A DNA stretch of 64,000 bases, from the NCBI GenBank assembly GCA_016789455.1, contig JAEUQU010000002.1, positions 1,178,001-1,242,000 of the forward strand. The letters are read 5' to 3'. How positions within the stretch are numbered: position 1 is the first letter of the stretch; each line of letters opens with the position of its first letter. Position numbers and translations under genes: made by a program. The notes below the pieces were generated by a model, which was not told the origin of the DNA, did no database searches, and saw only the letters and a program-made list of their open reading frames with translations. Origin of the DNA: Candidatus Saccharibacteria bacterium. GTDB lineage: Bacteria; Patescibacteriota; Saccharimonadia; Saccharimonadales; Saccharimonadaceae. Shown in pieces: positions 1-8,325 of this stretch.

Positions 1-1
1 C

Positions 2-280
2 TACAATATTCACTACGATGCATCTCAATGTCGCAGTTTGACCGTGCGCGAAGCCGCACGACTTCAATCATTCCCTGATAACTATTACTTCGTCGGCCCG
101 CGCACACAGCAGTACCACCAGGTGGGAAACGCCGTTCCGCCACTGCTGGCCTCACAAATCGCGGACATAGTTTACGATGTCGTCAGTCAAGTACCACGAG
201 TCATAAGTCGGCAGGAAACACTCCAGGAAATTGATATGTCACCGGCCAGATCATCCGAATTAAAAGTTGCTAAAGTTTAA
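2..280 (+). CDS. DNA (cytosine-5-)-methyltransferase, 3' end only
   Basis: This is the C-terminal piece of a C5-cytosine DNA methyltransferase; the gene enters from the left edge, so catalytic motifs I-VIII are outside the window. Visible are motif IX ([15 protein letters not shown]) and motif X ([13 protein letters not shown]), which close the SAM-binding fold in this family. No internal start is chosen because the reading frame is open to base 2. Its stop overlaps by 4 bases the stop of the convergent restriction endonuclease, and a Vsr endonuclease follows, so this is a restriction-modification plus T:G mismatch repair locus. The enzyme presumably methylates the site that the neighbouring nuclease or Vsr deals with; its sequence specificity cannot be read from this fragment. 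Confidence 0.93.
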   Translation, partial: YNIHYDASQCRSLTVREAARLQSFPDNYYFVGPRTQQYHQVGNAVPPLLASQIADIVYDVVSQVPRVISRQETLQEIDMSPARSSELKVAKV

Positions 281-1449
281 TCTTCTTTTAGGCTCCGTAG
301 CCATTTTTCTACAGATTTTGTATCATTATAGCCTGCACCCTCAAGTATCCTTACGATATCGCCTCCGGATATAATCACAACGGGGTGACCATCTTCAATG
401 ATTTCCTTGTAGGCCTGGTCATTGACATAAGAAGTTGTAACAAGGAAGCCAACCTGCCTGTGTCTTAAGCGGGAGATCAATCTGGAAGTCTCCCTGACAC
501 CGACTGAACTACGGATAGAGTAGCACTTGGCTTCAATAGCAAACTCTACTTTGATGGAATTATCCTCCAAGCCTATCTTATATTCACCGGTTGCGTCACG
601 ACCACCATCTCTCGTTCTGCGCGTCAGGTCATAGCTTGCCACATTTTTATCCATTAATTTGACAAGTTCTGCGGCACATTTTTCAAAGCCGTAGCTGTCA
701 TCAGTAAATGCTCCGTGTATTCTATTCAAAATTTCCAAACCAGCCGGCTCTTGAGGCAATTGCTCCTCTTTAGTACGGTTATCTACAGTTCTTTCGGCAG
801 TTAGAGGTGGCGGCACCTTCTGACCCAGTCGCCATTTAAGCCAGTGCTTCGGCGCATTAACAGATTCTGTATTTTCATCGTGCAGATCCCTAATCCACTC
901 ACGCGTTACAACCGGTTCATTCAGAACTGTAAAAATGGCACGATAGTTCTGGAAACGCTGGCCTTTTTTCATCTTCCACACCGCTACAAGATCTTCTGTG
1001 CTGGTTACGCCGGCCTTGCCCGGAATAAGCAGACCTCTGAAAATTACATCGCGTCCGTTGGCACCTTTTGTGAAGAGAAATACAGGAGGTATCTTTTCGT
1101 ACTGTTGCTGGTGCAGAGCGTCAAAAATATCGCGCAAGAACTGGTTGCCACCAAGAGCTGTGCCGTGCAGATCGGCACCAGCATTTTTATTATCGCCGTA
1201 GTAGGTCACCATGCCGTTGTAGTAATCTATCGAATCCGGCCAGTCCGGGTCACCTAGGGATGAGTAAAGTACCACAAATTTGTAGCCTTTTGCCGCGCTT
1301 CCTACCCGGCGAAAACCGCCGCGATTGCCGCAACCGAGCAATTCCGGCAGACAGTCAAATCCGCCAGCTGAACTTGCATCAGCTTTATAAACAGCATCAA
1401 CAATCAGCGGCGCATTTGGGATATCTGGTGATCTGAACTCTGTACTCAT
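277..1449 (-). CDS. Restriction endonuclease, AspBHI-like N-terminal domain plus Mrr-type nuclease domain
   Basis: Predicted 390-aa restriction enzyme. The N-terminal half (about residues 1-190) contains [18 protein letters not shown], typical of the AspBHI-like DNA-recognition domain. The C-terminal third carries an Mrr/PD-(D/E)XK nuclease core: helix [12 protein letters not shown] at about 254, D281-G-G-R-D285, then E307-A-K309. It faces the methyltransferase tail to tail (4-base overlap). AspBHI-type N-domains are known in enzymes that cleave modified DNA, while the adjacent cognate-looking methyltransferase argues for a classical type II pair; the sequence does not decide between them. 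The ATG at 1449 is preceded by AT-rich DNA without a clear ribosome site, as for other genes here. Confidence 0.85.
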   Translation of the reverse strand: MSTEFRSPDIPNAPLIVDAVYKADASSAGGFDCLPELLGCGNRGGFRRVGSAAKGYKFVVLYSSLGDPDWPDSIDYYNGMVTYYGDNKNAGADLHGTALGGNQFLRDIFDALHQQQYEKIPPVFLFTKGANGRDVIFRGLLIPGKAGVTSTEDLVAVWKMKKGQRFQNYRAIFTVLNEPVVTREWIRDLHDENTESVNAPKHWLKWRLGQKVPPPLTAERTVDNRTKEEQLPQEPAGLEILNRIHGAFTDDSYGFEKCAAELVKLMDKNVASYDLTRRTRDGGRDATGEYKIGLEDNSIKVEFAIEAKCYSIRSSVGVRETSRLISRLRHRQVGFLVTTSYVNDQAYKEIIEDGHPVVIISGGDIVRILEGAGYNDTKSVEKWLRSLKED

Positions 1450-1503
1450 AAAATTACTCTGATGTAATTATACCTGTGACAGATTAGATATTAGAATATA
1501 AGT

Positions 1504-1911
1504 ATGGACCGAATTACCAAAGAGCACCGTAGCTGGAACATGTCACGCATACGCGGTAAGGATACCGCACCTGAAATGCTGGTTCGTAAGTATTTGTATG
1601 CTCATGGCATCAGGTACCGGCTTCATGCAAAACTTCCAGGCAAACCGGATGTTGTAATACGGAAGAATAACTCAGTTCTGTTTATTAATGGCTGCTTCTG
1701 GCATGGCCATAACAACTGTAAATATGCAGTTACTCCAAAGTCCAATACTGACTTCTGGCAAAGTAAAATCAGCGGCAACGTAGAGAGAGATCAAAGGAAC
1801 CGCCAGCAGCTTGAGGCCGACGGCTGGAAAGTTTTAACAGTCTGGGAGTGTGAACTTGAAAAGGATCGCGACCGGACGCTGCAAAATATACTTAGTTTTA
1901 TGAAGGAGTAG
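1504..1911 (+). CDS. vsr: Very short patch repair endonuclease Vsr
   Basis: A 135-aa protein of the usual Vsr length (about 130-150). Vsr nicks 5' of T in T:G mismatches that arise by deamination of 5-methylcytosine, so it normally travels with a C5-methyltransferase, as here. Key residues visible: the metal-binding aspartate in GKPDVV (D49) and the F-W-H-G-H block (W66, H67, H69) following NGC. The start ATG at 1504 gives MDRITKEHRSWNMSRIRGKDT, the standard Vsr opening in which MSRIRGKDT contacts DNA. The stop lies 7 bases before the next gene, so vsr heads a three-gene run with the winged-helix and zinc-ribbon proteins. Confidence 0.95.
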   Translation: MDRITKEHRSWNMSRIRGKDTAPEMLVRKYLYAHGIRYRLHAKLPGKPDVVIRKNNSVLFINGCFWHGHNNCKYAVTPKSNTDFWQSKISGNVERDQRNRQQLEADGWKVLTVWECELEKDRDRTLQNILSFMKE

Positions 1912-1918
1912 TTCAATT

Positions 1919-2149
1919 ATGAGTAATATCTGTAAAAATTGCGGTCACGACGAATCAAAATGTACTTTTGACGAAACCTACCGCCGGGCAAAAGAACTAA
2001 TCGGCTTTAAGCAGCTGGCATCTGCCGGATTGCTGCAAAGGGATTTGAAAATAAGCTATGCAAAATCAGTGGAGATACTGGAAAAACTCGAAACTGAGGG
2101 CTTAATCGGCCCTGCCGACGGAGCCATACCAAGGACGGTTAATCTCTAG
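1919..2149 (+). CDS. Small zinc-motif protein with FtsK-gamma-like winged helix
   Basis: A 76-aa protein. Residues 5-16 contain a C-x2-C-x6-C cluster (CKNCGHDESKC) that may bind a metal. Residues 20-76 match the FtsK gamma domain pattern: YxxAxxL, LLQRDLKISY, a recognition-helix region with ILEKLETEGLIGPADG and a terminal PRTV. In FtsK/SpoIIIE the gamma domain reads the polar KOPS/SRS sequences on the chromosome; here it stands alone, without motor domain. It sits directly between vsr and a double zinc-ribbon protein, so a role in the restriction/repair locus or as its regulator is plausible but inferred. A second, closer copy of this domain is fused to the KAP NTPase at 28335. Confidence 0.7.
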   Translation: MSNICKNCGHDESKCTFDETYRRAKELIGFKQLASAGLLQRDLKISYAKSVEILEKLETEGLIGPADGAIPRTVNL

Positions 2150-2175
2150 CAGTATTTAAGCGGTAAAATAGAGAT

Positions 2176-3615
2176 GTGTACACATATCTCAAAGATCGCC
2201 AATATTATGAAGACCGCTACGATGATGCGACTGTAGAAAAATGCCGCTCCGGTGAGCGAATCGTCAACAAAACTTTCCAGATGATGGAAAAGAAGCTCAC
2301 CAAAAAAGAACTGACTGATAAACTGCCCGGCTGGTATCTGCACTACAGCACGTACTACTTCTGGTTTGTTGAATCCACCGCCGCTGCACGTGCCGAAAAT
2401 CGTGAAGCAACGATTGCCAAGTGGACGGCTGAAGATGAAAAGAAAGATAAGCGTCTTGCCAATGCTCATGTATCGGGCGGGACATATTGCCGCTCCTGCG
2501 GCAAGGACATGCGCGTTATCAGCAAGGATTATATGCACCGTGAGGGTAAGAAAGACGATATCCTCATCATGTTCGAGTGCGATAACTGTAATAAACGACT
2601 GGCTTTGTGGCAGGACGGCACCCAATGGGAAGGCGCAAAGCATGAGTGTGAAAAATGCGGCGGCGAAACCGTCTCAAAGCACACCAAAAAGGGCGAAGTA
2701 ATTACTTGGACGGAGACCTGCACAAAGTGCAGGCATGTTAAAACCGAAACTATCGACCTTAGCGATTCCGGATCAGAGCCGGAACCCATTGATCCATACC
2801 TGGAACTTGACCGTAAACGCTTCGTCTTTGATAAAGACATGATGTTCAAATACGAGCAGAAACTAAAGCACTTGGTCCGCAGAGCCAAACTGCATGCCAA
2901 AGCCGAAGATAAAGCCGAGCATGTCGACATATTCGATGCCATAAAGCAGGTTAAAAAGCTCAAGATTGCCCAGCTGAAGGAGCTGCTCGAGCCAATCTTC
3001 GCAAAAAACGGCTACAGTGACTTCAAACTCGGCGACCCTCAGATTGGTCGTGAAGTATCACTGGAATTCAGCTGCTTGGACACAAAGGACGACCGCGAAG
3101 AATATCAAAGCAGGAAGACGCTTCATAAGGCAATCGATAAAGCACTTATCGATACCAACTGGCGAGTAATGAGCGCAGGCGTAAGTTACAGGCTAGGATT
3201 TTTGACAGGAAGTCTAAGAGCGTATGAAAGCGAAGAGGAGGTTCGCAAGCTCGTCGAGCAGCGTATGAAATCCGGCAAGTTTCCGGACACGCCAGCAAAT
3301 CCAGTACAAACGCAGGATCCAGGTATTAAACCGGAGCTGGATATGCGCGAATCCGTACAGGTATATTTCGATAAGCTTACGCTCGGCAGTGTACCGGCTG
3401 AAATTACCCTCAAAAGCGGACAGGTCAAGCCGACCAGCCTGCCCGTACTAAGTGGAGAAATGCACCCGCTGCTGCGCGTGTTCATACCCATGCGCGATAA
3501 TGATAATTCCGTGCCTAAATTTGTTCGAAACTACGATTTTAAGTTTGGTGACGGCAAACACATTCCGAAAGTTCAGAAAGACAGTCGCGGGCGCAAGATC
3601 CGCAGAACAGATTGA
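2176..3615 (+). CDS. Hypothetical double zinc-ribbon protein
   Basis: A 479-aa protein I cannot assign to a known family. Start is GTG at 2176 (MYTYLKDRQYYED); no strong ribosome site is seen. Two tandem four-cysteine zinc ribbons are evident: C105/C108/C135/C138 and C158/C161/C182/C185. The N-terminal 100 residues are helical and charged with an aromatic patch (GWYLHYSTYYFWF). Residues about 200-340 are Lys/Glu/Leu-rich and helical, and the C-terminal 80 residues look beta-rich and end in a basic tail (RGRKIRRTD). It follows the winged-helix gene by 26 bases in the same direction. Zinc ribbons and basic tail suggest nucleic-acid binding; the role is unknown. Its stop lies at the left edge of the CIRCE element. 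Confidence 0.75.
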   Translation: MYTYLKDRQYYEDRYDDATVEKCRSGERIVNKTFQMMEKKLTKKELTDKLPGWYLHYSTYYFWFVESTAAARAENREATIAKWTAEDEKKDKRLANAHVSGGTYCRSCGKDMRVISKDYMHREGKKDDILIMFECDNCNKRLALWQDGTQWEGAKHECEKCGGETVSKHTKKGEVITWTETCTKCRHVKTETIDLSDSGSEPEPIDPYLELDRKRFVFDKDMMFKYEQKLKHLVRRAKLHAKAEDKAEHVDIFDAIKQVKKLKIAQLKELLEPIFAKNGYSDFKLGDPQIGREVSLEFSCLDTKDDREEYQSRKTLHKAIDKALIDTNWRVMSAGVSYRLGFLTGSLRAYESEEEVRKLVEQRMKSGKFPDTPANPVQTQDPGIKPELDMRESVQVYFDKLTLGSVPAEITLKSGQVKPTSLPVLSGEMHPLLRVFIPMRDNDNSVPKFVRNYDFKFGDGKHIPKVQKDSRGRKIRRTD

Positions 3616-3616
3616 A

Positions 3617-3655
3617 TTAGCACTCTTGACACGAGAGTGCTAATTTTTCTATAAT
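3617..3655 (+). promoter_or_regulatory. CIRCE operator with embedded sigma70 promoter
   Basis: Perfect CIRCE inverted repeat: TTAGCACTC (3617-3625), 9-nt spacer, GAGTGCTAA (3635-3643). The spacer itself contains the -35 box TTGACA (3626-3631), and TATAAT lies at 3650-3655 with an 18-bp spacing. HrcA is the known CIRCE-binding repressor of class I heat-shock operons, so HrcA bound here would cover the -35 box and shut off the Hsp20-Clp operon. Transcription should begin near 3662, giving a leader of about 157 nt. Confidence 0.96.
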
Positions 3656-3721
3656 GAAGTTGGTGGGAAAACCACCACATCGCAATTAACAATTTAATGT
3701 CAGTCGCTACTCCGCTGTCTC

Positions 3722-3818
3722 AGGGTATTGGAGTTGGGAGTTGCATTAAAACCAATATACCCTCGGAGCAACACTCCTTTAACCGAGCCAGCAGGTTTAG
3801 CGGGAAAGGAGACGAGCT
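3722..3818 (+). promoter_or_regulatory. Structured 5' UTR of hsp20, candidate RNA thermometer
   Basis: The leader can form a bulged hairpin from AGGGTATTGG (3722-3731) and CCAATATACCCT (3752-3763). Just downstream, CTCCTTT (3774-3780) is the exact reverse complement of the Shine-Dalgarno AAAGGAG (3805-3811) ahead of the hsp20 start, with AACC/GGTT (3781-3784 / 3794-3797) able to close an inner helix. Pairing would hide the ribosome site at low temperature, as in ROSE and fourU elements ahead of small heat-shock genes in other bacteria. The fold was found by eye only. CTCC at 3774-3777 could alternatively pair with GGAG at 3765-3768, giving a competing open state. Confidence 0.55.
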
Positions 3819-4319
3819 ATGTTTGATTTAATTCGTCGTCCAACCGACGCACTTGGCTTATCTACCTTTGAAGAAATTGACAAGCTAGTAGACAACTTCT
3901 GGCGTTCGGTGGGAATGACCAGCAGTTCATTTAGCTTGCCCTCGGTAGACATTTATAGCCAAGACGATAAACATATGGTTGTAGAGATGCAAGCTCCAGG
4001 TTTTGACCCAGAGGACATTGAGTTAAATGTCCGCAATGGTGTCTTGGAAGTCCGTGGTGAGAAAGCTGAAAAGGACGAGCAGAAAGATGGTAAGAAAAGC
4101 TATATGGTTCGTGAACGCAATGCCAGCTTTGCCCGTCGGGTAGTCTTACCTGAAGGTGCCGACGCTGACAACATAACAGCAGAATTGGACAAAGGCTTAC
4201 TTAAAGTAACAGTGCCTGTGATACGTCCAGAAGCTAAGCGGATTGAAATTGCTGCGTCCAAAAATAAGGGCAAGGCTAGGCTGGCTTCGCTTACTAATAC
4301 TAAGTCGGAAACTAAGTAG
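3819..4319 (+). CDS. Hsp20 / alpha-crystallin small heat-shock protein
   Basis: A 166-aa small heat-shock chaperone that binds unfolding proteins without ATP and hands them to ATP-driven chaperones. The alpha-crystallin domain spans about residues 45-145, with the family landmarks MQAPGFDPEDIELNVRNGVLEVRGE and the closing GLLKVTVP. Short N-terminal arm starts FDLIRRPTD; the C-terminal tail is basic and carries an I-E-I motif (RIEIAA) of the kind used for oligomer contacts. Start ATG 3819 has AAAGGAG at 3805-3811. First gene of the CIRCE-controlled operon with YggT and a Clp ATPase, a functional match because Hsp20 and Clp disaggregases cooperate in aggregate rescue. Confidence 0.95.
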   Translation: MFDLIRRPTDALGLSTFEEIDKLVDNFWRSVGMTSSSFSLPSVDIYSQDDKHMVVEMQAPGFDPEDIELNVRNGVLEVRGEKAEKDEQKDGKKSYMVRERNASFARRVVLPEGADADNITAELDKGLLKVTVPVIRPEAKRIEIAASKNKGKARLASLTNTKSETK

Positions 4320-4330
4320 GTTTCTAGCAA

Positions 4331-4360
4331 CTCGGCACTGGCCATAGTGCTGGTGCCGAG
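4331..4360 (+). terminator. Intercistronic hairpin after hsp20
   Basis: CTCGGCAC (4331-4338) pairs with GTGCCGAG (4353-4360). There is no T-run after it, so it is more likely an attenuator or mRNA-stability hairpin within the heat-shock operon than a full terminator; it would raise hsp20 message over the downstream genes. Confidence 0.5.
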
Positions 4361-4397
4361 ACTATGTAACTTATTGAGGTGGGGTCAAAGGAGGTAA

Positions 4398-4730
4398 ATG
4401 ATGAGAATGACTATAGCTATTTCCGGCTTTATCAACTTCTTGTTTGGCCTCATTGAAGGGTTGCTTGGACTAAGAGTAATCCTTAAGCTGTTTGGTGCTA
4501 ATGCCGCCGCATCGTTTGTAAACTGGGTTTACAACGTCACGGCACCGTTACTCGCACCATTTAAGGGTGCTTTCCCGGTACCGGCCCTTGAAGGAGGCTT
4601 TGTGATTGAGTTTACTGCTTTGTTCGCTATGTTGGTTTACGCTTTAGTTACGTACCTGTTACTTGAGCTTGTAGCTCAGACTAATTTACTAAGCACAAAG
4701 CGACTCAAGACTAACCAGAAACGCTCATAA
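4398..4730 (+). CDS. yggT: YggT family membrane protein
   Basis: A 110-aa integral membrane protein with two to three hydrophobic segments (about residues 8-30, 62-95) and the family signature RVILKLFGANAAASFVNWVYNVTAPLLAPF. YggT proteins have been linked to cell-division and osmotic or envelope functions, but the biochemical role is not established. A strong AAAGGAGG (4387-4394) precedes two consecutive ATG codons at 4398 and 4401. Its place between Hsp20 and a Clp ATPase under CIRCE control suggests an envelope-stress role here, which is inference. Confidence 0.88.
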   Translation: MMRMTIAISGFINFLFGLIEGLLGLRVILKLFGANAAASFVNWVYNVTAPLLAPFKGAFPVPALEGGFVIEFTALFAMLVYALVTYLLLELVAQTNLLSTKRLKTNQKRS

Positions 4731-4755
4731 ATTAATGATTAAAAGGAGGGGAGCT

Positions 4756-7470
4756 ATGGCAAATGGAATATGTGATATCTGCAACCAGCGACCAGCCTCT
4801 CATACCGTTACGACTACCCGTAATGGCCGACGAGAGGTAGTGGAGCTATGCAGTCAGGATTATACCCGTGTTCGAAGCCAGGGGGCTTCCTCTCCTTTTG
4901 ATTCGTTATTTGGCGGTAACAGCCTATTCAATATGTTTGATAATCTCCCTAGTGACTTTGGTGGCTTAAGCTCTGATATGGGCTACCCGTTGCCTCGTGA
5001 TAGAGAAGCCACTAACCTGGAAGATTTCTTGAGCGATCACGCTAAGGAGATTATCCAACAGGCTGCCGAGACTACCGTAAAATTTGGCCGCCGTGAAGTA
5101 GATACAGAACACTTGCTGTATGCCTTGGCCGACAGTGTTGTAACCGCTGAAGTTCTAAAGCAGTTTAAGCTGACTAAAGAGGACTTAAAAGGCTACATTG
5201 AAGCTAACGCACCAAAAGGCTCAGAGAAAGAGCCCGATGAAGGTCAGGTGGAAGTTACGGTTAGCCCGCGCATTAAGTCAGTATTAGAAAATGCCTTTCA
5301 GACTGCCCGCGAATTAGGACACGGTTATATAGGACCCGAGCATTTATTGATTGCCCTGGCTGAAGAAGACGAGGGAATGGCTGGCGATGTGCTGCGTAAA
5401 TACGGCTTGACGTCCCAGGCGTTACGACAAAAGACCGTTAAGGTCGTTGGTAAGGGTGCTAAAGAAGGCCGTGTGGAGTCTAAATCAACCACGCCGCAAC
5501 TGGATAAGTATTCACGAGACCTTAGCGAATTGGCCAGGAGTGGCAAGCTGGACCCTGTTATTGGCCGAGCCAAAGAAATTGAGACTACCATAGAGATACT
5601 GGCTCGTCGCACCAAAAACAATCCAGTCCTGATTGGAGAACCTGGTGTTGGTAAAACGGCCATAGTTGAGGGTTTGGCTCAACGTATCCATAACGGCAAA
5701 GTACCTGAGGTCCTAAAAGACAAGCGAGTAGTTGAGGTGAATCTGAATGCTATGGTGGCTGGTAGTAAGTACCGTGGCGAGTTTGAGGAGCGCATCAAGG
5801 CCGTAGTTGATGAAATCGTGGAACATAAGGACGAGCTGATTGTCTTTGTAGACGAATTGCATACCATTGTAGGGGCTGGCCAGGGCGGCGGCGAAGGCGG
5901 CCTGGATGTTTCCAACGTTTTAAAACCTGCTCTGGCGCGGGGTGAGCTGCATCTTATCGGTGCTACCACCTTGAATGAGTACCAGAAATATATTGAGAAA
6001 GATGCAGCGCTGGAGCGGCGTTTCCAGCCTGTCTTTGTGCCCGAACCAACGGTTGAGCAGACCATAGAGATTTTACGAGGCTTACGTGACAAGTATGAGG
6101 CTCACCACAAGATAAAGATTAGCGATGAGGCGATTGTAGCAGCTGCAGAGTTATCTGACCGCTATGTAAGCAACAGGTTTCTGCCCGATAAGGCGATTGA
6201 CCTCATAGACCAAGCAGCTTCCCGTGTCCGCATCGGCGCAGACACCTACTCGCAAGATATTAAGGAGAAAGAAGCTGATATTGCCAAACTAAAGCGTGAG
6301 CAAGAGTATGCTACTACTCATAAGCAGTTTGAAGAAGCTAAAAACCTTGAACAGCAAATTAAAGGTAAATCATCTGAGAAAGATAAGCTAACTCAAGAAT
6401 GGCGGCAAAAGAAAGGTGTCACATCACGAGAGGTGCTGGTTGAACACGTCGCCCAAATTGTAGCTAACATTACAGGTATACCCGTCAGCGAGCTAACTCA
6501 AGAAGAAAAAGAAAAGCTACTAAAGATGGAGGAGCGTCTACACGAGCGGGTTATCGGTCAAGAAGAAGCTATTACTGCCGTCTCTAACGCTGTACGGCTT
6601 AACCGCGCAGGTTTAAGCGAAGGCAGTAAGCCGATTGCGACGTTCCTGTTCCTTGGTCCATCTGGCGTCGGTAAGACCGAATTGGCTAAGGCTCTAGCCT
6701 GGGTGGTCTTTGGTGATGAAGATGCTGTTACACGCATTGATATGAGCGAATATATGGAGCGCCACAGTGTTGCTAGATTAATTGGTTCTCCGCCCGGTTA
6801 TGTAGGTTACGACGAAGGCGGGCAATTAACTGAAAGGGTACGGCGACGCCCATACAGCGTGTTATTGTTGGACGAGATTGAAAAAGCTCACCCCGATGTC
6901 TACAACGTGTTATTGCAGGTCTTTGATGATGGTCGTCTGACAGACGGCAAAAGCCGTGTCGTAGACTTTACTAATACGCTGATTATTGCAACTTCTAACC
7001 TTGGCTCAGACCTGATACAGAACAACCTTAAAAACGGCAAAAACATAAAGTCTTACGACAAGTTAAAAGACGACTTGATGGATGTGCTGCGTGGTCATTT
7101 CAGACCAGAATTCATAAATCGTATTGATGAGGTAATTGTTTTCCACTCATTAACGAAAGAACAGATCAAGCTGATAGTAGAACTGCAACTTGAGCGGGTT
7201 AAAAGAACCGCTCGCGGCCAGGGTATTGAACTTTCATTTGATGCATCACTGGTTGATTACCTGGCAGACGCTGGCTACCAGCCTGAATACGGCGCTCGTG
7301 AGCTGAAACGGCGCATTAAGACTGATGTGGAGAACAAGCTGGCTACTGAAATACTAGGCGGTAAGGTTAGCGAAGGCTCAACTGTCACGTTTGCTTACGA
7401 CAGCAAAGAGGGAGTGAGTCTGCGACCAGCTAAATCTTCAAAGGAAAAGAAAGCAGTAAAAGGTAAGTAA
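4756..7470 (+). CDS. Double-AAA+ Clp ATPase (ClpC/ClpE-like body, no visible ClpP-docking loop)
   Basis: A 904-aa HSP100 ATPase that threads protein through a hexameric pore. I place the start at ATG 4756 because AAGGAGGGG (4743-4751) lies correctly before it; an upstream in-frame ATG at 4735 lacks such a site. Order: N-terminal zinc-type motif CDICNQRP...C (as in ClpE), two Clp N repeats (about 85-230), AAA1 with Walker A GEPGVGKT at 294-301, a short UVR-like middle segment, AAA2 with Walker A GPSGVGKT at 634-641, and the C-terminal D2-small domain. The D2 segment after TSNLGSDL reads [13 protein letters not shown] instead of the YVGF-containing tripeptide loop of ClpC/ClpA, so docking to ClpP is doubtful and a ClpB/ClpL-like disaggregase role with Hsp20 is favoured (inference). 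Confidence 0.93.
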   Translation: MANGICDICNQRPASHTVTTTRNGRREVVELCSQDYTRVRSQGASSPFDSLFGGNSLFNMFDNLPSDFGGLSSDMGYPLPRDREATNLEDFLSDHAKEIIQQAAETTVKFGRREVDTEHLLYALADSVVTAEVLKQFKLTKEDLKGYIEANAPKGSEKEPDEGQVEVTVSPRIKSVLENAFQTARELGHGYIGPEHLLIALAEEDEGMAGDVLRKYGLTSQALRQKTVKVVGKGAKEGRVESKSTTPQLDKYSRDLSELARSGKLDPVIGRAKEIETTIEILARRTKNNPVLIGEPGVGKTAIVEGLAQRIHNGKVPEVLKDKRVVEVNLNAMVAGSKYRGEFEERIKAVVDEIVEHKDELIVFVDELHTIVGAGQGGGEGGLDVSNVLKPALARGELHLIGATTLNEYQKYIEKDAALERRFQPVFVPEPTVEQTIEILRGLRDKYEAHHKIKISDEAIVAAAELSDRYVSNRFLPDKAIDLIDQAASRVRIGADTYSQDIKEKEADIAKLKREQEYATTHKQFEEAKNLEQQIKGKSSEKDKLTQEWRQKKGVTSREVLVEHVAQIVANITGIPVSELTQEEKEKLLKMEERLHERVIGQEEAITAVSNAVRLNRAGLSEGSKPIATFLFLGPSGVGKTELAKALAWVVFGDEDAVTRIDMSEYMERHSVARLIGSPPGYVGYDEGGQLTERVRRRPYSVLLLDEIEKAHPDVYNVLLQVFDDGRLTDGKSRVVDFTNTLIIATSNLGSDLIQNNLKNGKNIKSYDKLKDDLMDVLRGHFRPEFINRIDEVIVFHSLTKEQIKLIVELQLERVKRTARGQGIELSFDASLVDYLADAGYQPEYGARELKRRIKTDVENKLATEILGGKVSEGSTVTFAYDSKEGVSLRPAKSSKEKKAVKGK

Positions 7471-7485
7471 GTATGGGAGGTTGTT

Positions 7486-7989
7486 ATGGCAAACGGAGTT
7501 ACTCAAACAGGCCGCAATATGCCGTACCCTGCACAGATACAGACTGGCAGGGTTGAATCTCGCAGTTTGCCTTCAACCAAGAACCGTAACCGTGAACTGT
7601 TCAGAGTTAAGGCTCATTGGATAGCAGATATTTTTCCTGACGAGTTAGTTATCCAGGAAAAGACCATTTCAGTGATTCGTAATGAATTCCTGGTGTCGTA
7701 TGTGGAGACTATGCCCGTAAAAGACATAGGGCGCGTGGTCTATGTAAATACTCCTATTTTTGGAGGCTTACGCATCATTGGTAAAAACACAGCACACGAG
7801 CTAAATATAAAAGGTTTAAACAAGAAAGCAGCGGTTGAGGCGAAAGAGGTTATTGAAGGGCTGTTGCTTGAGGATGCAGGAGTTGTAGACATACCTCATT
7901 GGATACAGACGGAAAAGCGGCGCGATATGTTAGCTGATGCTGGGCGTAATCCCGAGCATAATGATGAACTAGCAGAACGGGCTAGTTAA
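7486..7989 (+). CDS. Hypothetical protein, last gene of the heat-shock operon
   Basis: A 167-aa soluble protein without a family I recognise. It lies 15 bases after the Clp gene with its own GGGAGG ribosome site, so it is almost certainly co-transcribed under CIRCE control. Residues 45-125 alternate short hydrophobic strands (ELVIQEKTISVIRNEFLVSYVETMPVKDIGRVVYV) and end in a helix (KKAAVEAKEVIEGLL), an arrangement resembling a bacterial PH-like (DUF304-type) barrel plus helix; this is a fold guess. The first 40 residues and last 40 are polar and probably flexible. Confidence 0.75.
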   Translation: MANGVTQTGRNMPYPAQIQTGRVESRSLPSTKNRNRELFRVKAHWIADIFPDELVIQEKTISVIRNEFLVSYVETMPVKDIGRVVYVNTPIFGGLRIIGKNTAHELNIKGLNKKAAVEAKEVIEGLLLEDAGVVDIPHWIQTEKRRDMLADAGRNPEHNDELAERAS

Positions 7990-8196
7990 TGATCATAAGT
8001 CATCAAGCGACTCCCTTTAAGGGATGGCAGGATAGATCATCCATTGAATCCATAATACATAAGTGCGGGTTATGTTCGGAAAACGGCTCTAAACAAGACA
8101 CTCTCAGAATATGGCGTTTCGTGTCTCATTTGTCCTGTTTTGTGTCCCGCCACCCATGTAATTGTTCCGTGACCTGTATGGGGAGCCAAGAAAAAT
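7990..8196. other. Intergenic stretch between heat-shock operon and helicase
   Basis: About 330 bases lie between the heat-shock operon and the helicase gene. Open frames across it (7989-8369) have no ribosome site, low-complexity cysteine-rich translations and no family resemblance. The first part holds nothing I can name; a terminator and the helicase promoter follow. Confidence 0.5.
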
Positions 8197-8229
8197 GGAC
8201 AAGCCTCTTACGGTTTGTCCCTTTTTCTT
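8197..8229 (+). terminator. Rho-independent terminator of the heat-shock operon
   Basis: GGACAAGCC (8197-8205) pairs with GGTTTGTCC (8212-8220) around a 6-nt loop, followed by CTTTTTCTT. An A-rich stretch precedes the stem, so it could also act on the minus strand. Confidence 0.85.
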
Positions 8230-8325
8230 CGTTTCGACAGCAGGGGCTGAGCAGGAGGGCGGTTCCTGCAAAGCGAGTTATTGCCTCGATAAGCACAATA
8301 CTACATGCTCTGCTAGTATTGATAT

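Noticed and set aside
2297-2963. Minus-strand frames opposite the double zinc-ribbon gene
   Set aside because: The CxxC pattern on the plus strand is regular in two ribbons; the minus frames are cysteine/serine-rich shadows.
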